DNA from: Agrocybe praecox
Lineage: Eukaryota > Basidiomycota > Agaricomycetes > Agaricales > Agrocybaceae
Assembly (NCBI GenBank): GCA_964017145.1
Contig: OZ024840.1
Span: 3,720,001 to 3,784,000 of the forward strand
DNA: 64,000 nt
Reading direction: 5' to 3'
Shown: positions 55,881-64,000 of the stretch, in pieces
Numbering within the stretch: position 1 is the first letter of the stretch
Layout of the letters: every line of letters starts with the position of its first letter
Translations under genes and position numbers: made by a program
The notes under the pieces: generated by a model
What the model was told of the DNA's origin: nothing
Seen by the model: only the letters and a program-made list of their open reading frames with translations
Databases searched by the model: none

Positions 55881-57103
55881 GCGCAATGAAGCCTTATATG
55901 TTTGAGGAACGCCTCCAAAAACAGAAATCCGAAATTTCAAATCGATTGACATTCTTGTATCTTTCAGAAGGTTATACCAAGCAATGTGAAAGCGTGGGAA
56001 TTTATTCGGAAGCGCTCGTCCAATGGTGGCATGAGTCTAACTTTTCGCTTTGTTCAACCTATGTTAACCCTCTGGTTATTCTGAAGTATTTGTTTAACCG
56101 ACCTCACTACCTCTCCTTCTACTGCATGTCTTACTTAAAGGCAAAGGAAGGAAGGCTGTTGCTACTATTATGCCGAACAAAAGCTCAAATCGAGCTTACT
56201 GTGTGGAACGTCAGGCCCACGGAATACAAGACTGTATCTAAACTCTCAAGGATTTTCCGAGCTTTTCTTGAGAGTACGGCAAATAGAACGGTCTATATGT
56301 TTATTAAGAAAGGAAATGAAAGCGACGAGGCCAAGACGAAGCAAAACCATCGAGTCGTTATAGCGATGTCAGATTGGATTACTTGTAAAAAAGCCGCCTG
56401 TACTCACTTGCCCAAGAAACGCGTTAGCTATAGACATAGTAGATCTTTCTTTGTAAGGATTTAAAACATAAAAAACATCTACAGTATTTCGAGTCCAATC
56501 CAAGTCGAATGATGCCCATGATGGATATCGAAATCCGGCATAGATTATACCGTAGTTGCCGCCGTGATCTCAAATCCAGGATTCCATTTTGGATTCTGAT
56601 CTCTGACATATATAGCTTTCAAGGTTATTCAAAACAACTGCACAGATATCTTCTCTATCGAGATCAACACAGTGCATTTCTGGTTTACTGGCTACAACGT
56701 GTTACGACAATCAAAAGGCTATTCCTCTCTTTACGACGATTTTCAATAACTCCACGCTTTTCTGCGGAACCTCGGTGGTGGTGCTTAAAATTCAGTCAAA
56801 ACTTAGCAATTAGCATTTTTGCTCAATATTGACATGATCAGGACACCCTTGGGAGGTCTATAATAATCAAGTTATCTAGCTTCCAACGAAGTACTCATCT
56901 TGCTTGTCCAGTTCAAGCACGCGCCCAGGAGATATCGGACGCGCTCACTCGCTAAATTGACTCTCCAAGTTTCAACCCACGAGTGTAATTATCTTGATCA
57001 CCAAGCGTATTTCTGGTATTTTGGCGTTTATTTCTTGACGACTATATACATGATATCCGCCCTTGTCCACTCAAGTCATCACATCTGATCATATAGACAC
57101 AAA
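55881..57103. other. Divergent intergenic region, Trm5 to TatD-like gene, with a coding remnant
   Basis: This 1.2 kb region carries the promoters of two divergent genes. On the minus strand at about 56413-56585 an open stretch reads GGNYGIIYAGFRYPSWASFD, then LDWTRNTVDVFYVLNPYKER, ending at a GTGAGT donor. This looks like a protein-coding exon, but flanking frames are broken by stops and I could not join it to others. It is probably a decayed gene fragment of unknown family. Confidence 0.35.
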
Positions 57104-58550
57104 ATGTCGATATCAGAAGAATACAAACCAGTACTACCTAGCGCAGATGTGTTGCGGCACGTAGTCGATATTCACTGCCATCCTACTGATACATCGCCTA
57201 TTCCTGCCAGTTCGATGCAAAACCTTGGCATCACCATCTGCGCTATGTCCTCAATGGAGTCTGATCAAAGCAGAGTGAAGGACCTTGCCTCGCGCTACCC
57301 GGAGAAAGTTGTCCCATGCTTTGGTTAGTATACAATTCGTCGCACTCCGAACCCACGCACATGGCCTGGCGGGCAGTCCGCTTACGGTGGTGCCCAGCCC
57401 TGGTATGATTGAATAAGAATTTTACCAGGTAATATGTTGGAAAGGCAGGAACTTTCTAATCACACGTCCTTTAAAATAGAGGGGTCAGAATAAAATAACT
57501 GAACCACGCTTTTTTTTTTTGCTCGCATCTGTCAGGTTATCACCCCTGGTTCTCATACTTCATCTCGACAACATCGTTGAGCAAGGAGGAGCACTACCGG
57601 TCCTTGTTTCTGCCCGAAGACTCAAGTACAACGAACAACAAGATCTCAGGAGGATCCGAAGATGTCTCTGCAACGCCTAGCACAACGGATGTCAAGAGAC
57701 AGGAATTAGAACATGAATTCCAAAAACTTCTCTCGACACTCCCAAAACCGAGACAACTTTCAGCAGTTCTGGCGGAACTCGAAGGAAATCTACAAGCATT
57801 CCCAGATGCAATGTTAGGCGAAGTCGGCCTAGATCGCATCTTCCGCGTCCCGGTAGATTACTTCGCTTCTCCCCGAGTTTTGACCCCTTTCGCGATTCCT
57901 GTCGACCACCAAATCGCGATCTTGGAGGCTCAACTTGAATTGGCCATTAAGCTGGGCAGGAATGTCAGCATCCACAGCGTCAAGTCTCAACAACCAACAA
58001 TGGACTTGTTGGCTAGATTGAGAGTGAAACACGGTGCAAATTTCAACAAAATCAGCATAGACATGCATAGTTGCGGTCTCAACCCCCAAGTCTGGCGAGA
58101 ATTAGAGGTGAATTATCGTTCATGTCACTTCAAAGATGACCATCTAAATTATCGCCATGGCCTCATCGGATACAGAAGAGATACGAGAATGTGTTCCTTT
58201 CATTGTCGACGGTTATTAACCACAAGCACGCCAATCACCGAGCATTGATTGCTCAGTGTTCCCCAGATCGCATACTTGCCGAATCCGATTACAACACCGT
58301 CGATATGTGCACCACGCAAACCTGGGATATGATCAAAATCATAGCAGAAATAAAAGGTTGGCCTATCGAGTCCGAATGGGTGGAAGATGAGAATGAATTG
58401 GAAGAGAAAGATTGGGGAATTGTCCGCAGGCTAGAGAAAAACTGGTTTAGATTCAAAAACGGAAACCATGCATTCAAGGAGAAGAGGAACCGGAAGAGCA
58501 GAAAACAGCATGATTATCATTCAGGAGAATCAGATATGGAGACAAAATGA
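57104..58550 (+). CDS. TatD-family metal-dependent hydrolase (Scn1-like)
   Basis: The start is ATG 57104 (MSISEEYKPVLPSADVLRHV). The metal-binding HxH motif is present in VVDIHCHPTD, followed by VVPCFG joined to YHPWFSYFISTTSLSKEE. The second exon has AMLGEVGLDRIF (the conserved Glu of GEVGLD), ELAIKLGRNVSIHSVKSQ and KISIDMHSCGL. After another intron come ENVFLSLSTVINHK and RILAESDYNTVDM, with the final metal-ligand Asp in ESD. About 400 residues. In fission yeast the related protein Scn1 interacts with Cut9; other members are DNases. The first intron is unusually long (about 210 bp). The C-terminal tail is basic and not conserved. Confidence 0.88.
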
Positions 58551-58733
58551 GTACTAGTACGATTACGCTCCGGTATGCATTGCAGTCGTTGATCATGGGC
58601 TGCGGTGGAATTGTGCACTAGCACCAACCACAATCATCATAGTGGTTATATAGGATCTTGGCGTGCCATTTCAAAAAGCATCAGTGCAAAGAAAATCAGC
58701 AGCCAGTGCCGCCTGGTTCTCGATAATGGTGAC

Positions 58734-59694
58734 TCAATGCCAGATATAAGACATAAGGAGAAGCACGCAGACGCCAATGACAACACCCATGATGATAGAG
58801 TCTCTCCGTCGCCGCGACTTGATCATGGACAAAAGGTTGTTGATACCGGGCATGGTACCTGTTCAATCATGAATACGTTGTATAAGATGAAAACCAGAAT
58901 GAACGCACCAATGACTTGTTGCATGCGATTATTTATTCCAGCCAATGAAGTCCGCTGTCGTCCGAATTCCGACCGCGTTTCGTATGCTTGTCTGCATAGA
59001 TGTGTTAGTGCATAATGGTTTTTATAGAAGTGCGCAATTTAGAGAGGAGAAACGCACTGTAGAATATCGTCAGTCATTTGGTGAGAGCTGTCGATCCGCC
59101 CTCGCTCCGCCAATAATGAGTCTGCTGCCGACGATTTGTACGCGCTAATAAACAAGTAAGACTCTATAGTTCAGACTCTATACGTGTGAGAGAAAGACAC
59201 ACTCTATATCATTCCGAACTCCTGAAAGGAGATTTGCCTGATCAAACGCATGCTTAACATTTGTCTATGTCATTGTAAGTAGCGCGTCAGAATTACCCTT
59301 AAAGCAATCGACTCATGACGTTGCCCACTTTTGTTCGTTTCAGCTCTCGCGAGTTATCTTGCTGCAGCTCCTTATGCCTTTGGATAGCACGAAGCATAGA
59401 CGCCGACATGAGTTCTGGATTCCTAGCCAGTGTACCGAGTTGTTCGTTGATTTCTTCCAACTGCATGCCTTTCTCAGTTTATAATACTTGTACTAGTTAT
59501 AACAGACGTACCTTGGATAGCAGATCGTCCAGTTCAGCCTCCAAGTCCCTCCACCTCTCCCCTGATCCTGATGATTCAATGTCCCCTCCCGGCCGCGTAA
59601 TATTGGACACAAGTTGTGAATATGAGGTGAGTTTGGCATCGAAGAGATTTTCCAGCGTCCTGCACTGCCTATGTAACTGGTCATAGTTTGACAT
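58734..59694 (-). CDS. gos1: Golgi SNARE Gos1
   Basis: Gos1 is a v-SNARE for intra-Golgi and endosome-to-Golgi transport. The start is ATG 59694 (MSNYDQLHRQCRTLENLFDA). Exons carry KLTSYSQLVSNITRPGGDIE, RWRDLEAELDDLLSKLEEIN, MLRAIQRHKELQQDNSRELK, QANLLSGVRNDIE, DSLLAERGRIDSSHQMTDDI, ETRSEFGRQRTSLAGINNRM and MPGINNLLSMIKSRRRRDSI. The SNARE motif thus spans the last exons. The protein ends in a tail anchor (IIMGVVIGVCVLLLMSYIWH) with stop at 58734, as the family does. Seven or so exons, about 230 residues. It ends 183 bp from the TatD-like gene on the other strand. Confidence 0.92.
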
Positions 59695-59996
59695 ATTAAG
59701 CAAAAGGTATAAAAATGAGCCTAAGGTCGGCGACGGTAGTGGTAGTGGTGGAAGTGGAAGTAGTTAATGAACAATGCTGACCGTTGTCGGCACAGTCGCA
59801 GTATTCAGGCACGTAAATTGTCGGCATTTGCCGAACCGCCTTATATATAGCAATGTATAATGTAGCAGACCAATAGCAGACTGTCGATCTCGAAACTCGA
59901 TAGTTACTCGATGGTCGCGTCCATGACAAGTCCATGACGCAAATTATGAAGACAGTCTGGAGTAAAATGGTTCAAAAACAAAACTGAGAGCACAAC
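59695..59996. promoter_or_regulatory. Bidirectional promoter, Gos1 and NTF2-like gene
   Basis: 302 bp separate the opposite ATGs. A TTATATATAG element at 59841-59850 lies about midway, roughly 150 bp from either ATG. It could act as a TATA box in either direction. GC-rich triplets (GTGGTGGAAGTGGAAG-type) lie near 59740-59765. Confidence 0.4.
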
Positions 59997-60790
59997 ATGT
60001 TGTCTCCCCCAAACCTCATACTTCGAATTCAAACCCGTATTCCTTCGACAACGATCCTTGGAAGAGTTATGTCCTCTAAGGTCGATTCATCTCTTAATTT
60101 CGCTGGACTAAGATCGGAAGAAACCAAAAGTCTTCCTGAGAGAAAGGCAAATTTTGAGGAGCAGCCAGTGGTTCTTGCGTTAAGAGAGGTACGTTGACTG
60201 CATCTAGCTTCGGTTCATTCGTGTTGACATTTGCCTATTATTACTAGTTGTACTCTTGTAAACCAACAGAGGCAAGTTAACGACCATGATTTCTTCAAGC
60301 TTCTAAGCTTTCAAATTAGGCTACCTTCGACATCTACTCCAAAGATGCTATTTTCCATGATCCAATCGGCATAGCCAAGGGCGTCGACTCTGTTCGTGCT
60401 CAGTTCATCGGTCTTGCAAAGGTAATGAGACATGTCCCTACCGTGATATTATCGTTGTTGAGCGCATATATTCAGATATTCGAACGTGCGGATATTCTTA
60501 AATTCCGAATTCTTCATAATCCCGCTACTGTCCCTCCCAATACCATGCTAATTGACCAAGACGTCGCGTATTACCGCAAAGGGAACTCGTCTTCTCCGAC
60601 TAAGACTGTTAATTCATTGCTTACCATCAAGTTGGACAACGCAAACAAGATCCTGACTCATAACGAAGAATGGGATCATAACAAGTCGACTACTGGCGAA
60701 GATGGCTTTCTAGGTATGATCAATGAAGAGAGGAAGAAGTTTACGGCCGCTTTCACCGACATGTTTGTCGGCGGCAAATCAAATAACTAA
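59997..60790 (+). CDS. NTF2-like (SnoaL-type) domain protein
   Basis: The start is ATG 59997 (MLSPPNLILRIQTRIPSTTI). The leader is Arg/Ser-rich and presequence-like, then MSSKVDSSLNFAGLRSEETK. Four or five exons follow. A 24-nt microexon (60248-60271, LYSCKPTE) is followed by an intron with a GC donor (60272-60319, GCAAGT...TTAG). The core reads ATFDIYSKDAIFHDPIGIAK and GVDSVRAQFIGLAK, then IFERADILKFRILHNPATV, VAYYRKGNSSSPTKTVNSLL and THNEEWDHNKSTTGEDGFLG. This matches fungal SnoaL/NTF2-like proteins of unknown function with DIY-S-DAIFHDP. About 210 residues. Substrate unknown. Confidence 0.8.
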
Positions 60791-60886
60791 CTGAAAAGTA
60801 CTACATATGCACCATATGCTAAACAAAACCATTTTTAAAAATACAGAATTTTCATAGTTATTGCTAAATTGAATTCGCCCGAACCA

Positions 60887-63800
60887 TTAAAACCCGAACC
60901 AAGTTTTTGCACCTTGCTGTGTTGCCAGACGTTTCGCCTATGGATAAGGATACATGTCATCTTGGGTCGCCCATCACTTGAATCATGACTCATACCTGCG
61001 CAACCATACTTTTGCTGCCTTCCTCGAGGGAACTGAAGCGTTCTTCTAGATCTCCCAACAATTGCCTGATATAAATATATAATGTTAGCAAATGCGCGCG
61101 AAAATGAGAGCGAGCACGCACCCTCTTTCATTCATCGCCGATGTTAATCTATTATATATGCTAGCCTGCACAGAGGCGGCGCTTGCAGCGAAGCCGGCGG
61201 CTGTACTTGCAATACCATCTGCAGCTCCTGTACCAGACGCTGTCTTCTCACCAACAGGAATGGGTCGGTCAGGTCCACCCACTGCCCAGAAATTAGAGTT
61301 AGACACACAGACATATGAAGAGCTACTCACAGAGTGCATCAATCTGGTCTCCTGTCTTCGTCTGGTTGAAGGAGAACCAGGCGCTTAGTATAGACGGCGG
61401 ACCCATTGACACCGGCTGGGGCTGTGCAGGAATTGTGCTCCGCCCTGACGTGAAATCAATATCCGGTAGCGTATACGCTCTTCGTATGTCGAAGAAGGTA
61501 CCATATGTCGCTGAGTCGACAATGCCTTGTGTGCCATGTTTAGATGATAGTGTCCATCCGATAAAGTCACCTGTTTCGTCGATGGATAACGGCCTATGTG
61601 AACGTGTCAGCTTTGTGATCCTCCACCAGCGAAATGAAGCAACATACAACGTCGAAGTAGGTGGTAGTTGAACGGTGTGTATATGTTCCAGATGGGGTAT
61701 TGAGTAGATTAACCCGTCGTGACGGTCAGTTTGGACGATGAGCGCACGAGAGTCTGCGTGTTCCACGATTTGTGCAGTCTGCACTACTCCGTGCTTGCTG
61801 CCCCACTCGACCTTACCTATTTTCTCTCCATTCAACCCAAGCGAACATCGAGCGCCTTTAGCTCCTACTGTCAACAACAAGGGTTTGGTGCCCGAAGATT
61901 TGGCGAGCTTGAAAGAAGCAGCTAGTCTGGCCCGGTCGGCTTTCCATTGTGCACCTGTCTTTGCTTCGAAGACAAATGTACCACCTGAAACTGGGTCCGA
62001 CATGCCTTTACACGAGGTTGGTTCCTCGACGACGCTCCAGACTACTGGATTTCCTGCATAATTGAGAGTGTAGATATCCCCGTGGCCTGATTGATGCAAG
62101 GCTATGAGTCTAACGGCAAGTCGATCGTCTATTCCACAGGACAATTAGGATACAATTAGGATCTCCATGGTGGCTTTTATTCACCTTTCTCTAACGGGCT
62201 AATAGTCCATGTCAAAGATTTTATGATGTCTGGCCCATGTCCGTGACTGGAAGGAAGGTGTGGTTGAGGAATGATCGATGCATGCCGGGACTTTTTGTCT
62301 GCCTTCGTGAAGATAACTCGGGGACCACGAAGATCGATAATGAAAAGGGAACTATCTCGATATGCCACAGCCAAAAATCCTAAGGGGACGGCTTAGGTAT
62401 ATATATATACTGTGCATGATCTCCAACTTACCGGTATTGGTCAACGCAAGACATTCGATAGGACCCCGTTGAGCGGTTAAAATAAAATAAGGAGCCAACC
62501 TGCGCCCTGGTTGCGGGTTAATATGTGTCAACAAATTAATATGTTCATCGTTCGACTTCTTCAAGGCAGATGGGTTGTTGCGGTTCGAAGATGGGCGATA
62601 AACCAATACTTCCCCAGATGTCAGAGCAATGGCGCATTCCAGTCCTTCTGGTGCAACCTGGGCGGTTTGTATAGAAATGTTGTCGATAGAATCACTGAGG
62701 ATTTCTACGAAAGCGGGATCATCCAATAGATCAATGGGAGAAATAGCGAGGGCGATAAGGTGTTCAGGCCATTCGTGATCTATGGAATCGCCAGTGGAAG
62801 GGATTAGCAGTTGGGTACTGATGTCGAAAAAATGTACACTCAAGTCATGATTAAATGTCATAAGGATACGATGAGGTTGGTATTTCGACAACTTCAGTTC
62901 GTTCGACTTTGTTATATCAGCCAAAGCATTTCCTCCTTTGAGGTCGAATACGAAGGTATCTGCATTGTGTTTCTCCGTAAAATCCTTGTGCACATCATTG
63001 CTGACTGACAATAGAGTCCCGCCCAGAATCCCGGTGTGTCCGCTGAAAAGGGGGACCGGTAATGTAAAGGGTCTTGGAGTATGATTGATATGCCTGGGTG
63101 ACTTGGGCAAGGGCGGTGGAGGTGGAGGGCTCAATAACCCGGAGGAAACATTATCTTCCGTTGCATTTCCCCCTTCGTCTACCACTTCAGGTATTGCCTG
63201 GACTATTCGAACAAATCCTGGGGTTGGAAATTGGTATGCTTCTACAGTCCGCATATTGCTCGACTCGGTTATGAGAAGAATTGAATAAGGATCGAAGTTC
63301 GCGCCAAAGTGTGGACTTGTGCGGGGTGTGAGTAGATAGTCTTGCACTATCCCGCGAGTCTCGTAATAGAAAGATTTTTTGGGTACTACAGATTCGCACA
63401 TCGCCTTGCGGAAAAATGGATGCAGTGATCCTTGGGGTGCCGGAGAGTCTGGTGGTGGTTCGGGAGGATTGAATTCAGGCAACAAAAGAATCGTCAGGCC
63501 AGGAGGCTTTTTGGAATCCACTCCTCCTAGGATTGTCAAAATAGTCTCTCCACCACGTGGATCTGGAGAATTCTGGAAACCGCTCCAGCTAAGCTTAAAG
63601 ATAGGCTCAATAAGATCTATTGGCGCGTTAGATTTGCCATGTCCCGATAGATGACTTTCCAATAGCTCTGTGTCCACAAGATTGACGTCAACAGCTTCCA
63701 ATGTCCGAACAAGTAATGGCTTAGTGTCATCCTCCACGGCCCAAAAGGCGATAGAACCGTCAGCATATCCAACGGAGAGAAGGTGTCCTGAAGGATGGAC

Positions 63801-64000
63801 AGCGAGGCAGGTGACTGTCATTCGGCGATGTGTGAGCACATCCTTGATAACGGGGCGTCAGAAGAATCTAGAGACACAATCGATAGAAAGACCCTAACAT
63901 CGGCACCGTATCCTGTTCCACCAGGGGCACCAGGGTTCAAAACCAACTCATACGCCCGTATCGTGGTCCTTGCAGTCTATTCTAGGAGATTAATGATGCA
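60887..64000 (-). CDS. Lgl/Sro7-type WD40 protein, 5' end outside the window
   Basis: Lgl/Sro7/tomosyn proteins are two-beta-propeller regulators of exocytic SNAREs. The gene enters from the right edge: TARTTIRAYELVLNPGAPGG joins to DVLTHRRMTVTCLAVHPSGH, a WD40 strand. Further repeat-like segments are LLSVGYADGSIAFWAVEDD and IALTSGEVLVYRPSSN, then QRGPIECLALTNTG, FLAVAYRDSSLFIIDLRGPR and PLLLTVGAKGARCSLGLNGE. The C-terminal exons carry ASAASVQASIYNRLTSAMNE and GQLLGDLEERFSSLEEGSKS, then MVAQ-AKRLATQQGAKTWFGF, an R-SNARE-like tail ending at 60887. About 950 residues are visible. The start codon is beyond 64000. It lies near Gos1, another secretory-pathway gene. Confidence 0.85.

Noticed and set aside
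55790..56464. 224-codon plus-strand open frame
   Set aside because: It begins antisense to the N-terminal exon of Trm5, has no recognisable domain and no usable promoter or splice context.
57326..57535. Possible small RNA gene in the long first intron of the TatD-like gene
   Set aside because: A GC-rich patch and a T-run are present, but no tRNA box B, cloverleaf or other RNA signature could be built.

Overview
The window is nuclear DNA of a filamentous basidiomycete, most likely an Agaricomycete. Genes sit close together on both strands. Most are broken by many short introns of about 45-75 bp with GT-AG ends. The gene content is fungal: a She4/UNC-45 myosin chaperone, a class I myosin with an SH3 tail, a GH5_7 mannanase with a basic insert, a DUF6534 membrane protein, a Zn2Cys6 regulator and an aspartate/glutamate carrier. 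I saw no rRNA, tRNA, CRISPR array or bacterial-type operon. Exon structures were read by eye from splice signals and protein continuity, so outer limits are firmer than individual junctions.

Layout. 0-1.6 kb: only the N-terminal third of a CutC-type copper protein. 1.8-8.9 kb: the She4/UNC-45 chaperone followed on the same strand by its expected client, myosin I. 9.5-13.1 kb: a Ser-rich coiled-coil protein and riboflavin synthase. 13.3-14.1 kb: a probable decayed transposon with GC-rich inverted subterminal repeats. 14.3-21.8 kb: a Gly-rich protein, two F-box paralogues flanking a phenolic acid decarboxylase, a small one-span membrane protein and a type I membrane protein. 22.1-22.7 kb: a 608 bp foldback element. 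22.8-29.5 kb: secreted beta-mannanase, DUF6534 membrane protein and class IV aminotransferase. 29.5-39.5 kb: Utp13 (ribosome biogenesis), a forkhead regulator and a Zn2Cys6 regulator.

40.1-47.4 kb: NIPSNAP protein, a glycosyltransferase-like protein, proteasome beta-3, a fused MoaA-MoaC enzyme and a WCPDC thioredoxin-like protein. 48.0-55.9 kb: a secreted Thr-rich repeat protein, the mitochondrial aspartate/glutamate carrier and tRNA methyltransferase Trm5. 57.1-64 kb: a TatD-type hydrolase, the Golgi SNARE Gos1, an NTF2-like protein and an Lgl/Sro7-type WD40 protein that runs off the right edge.

Most of this is housekeeping. The best leads are: the molybdenum cofactor gene, where keeping one intron ends the MoaA part exactly at Gly-Gly-stop and splicing it fuses MoaA to MoaC, as for animal MOCS1; the adjacent chaperone and myosin genes; the two mobile-element remnants; the F-box/decarboxylase block; and the exon-encoded repeats of the secreted Thr-rich protein.
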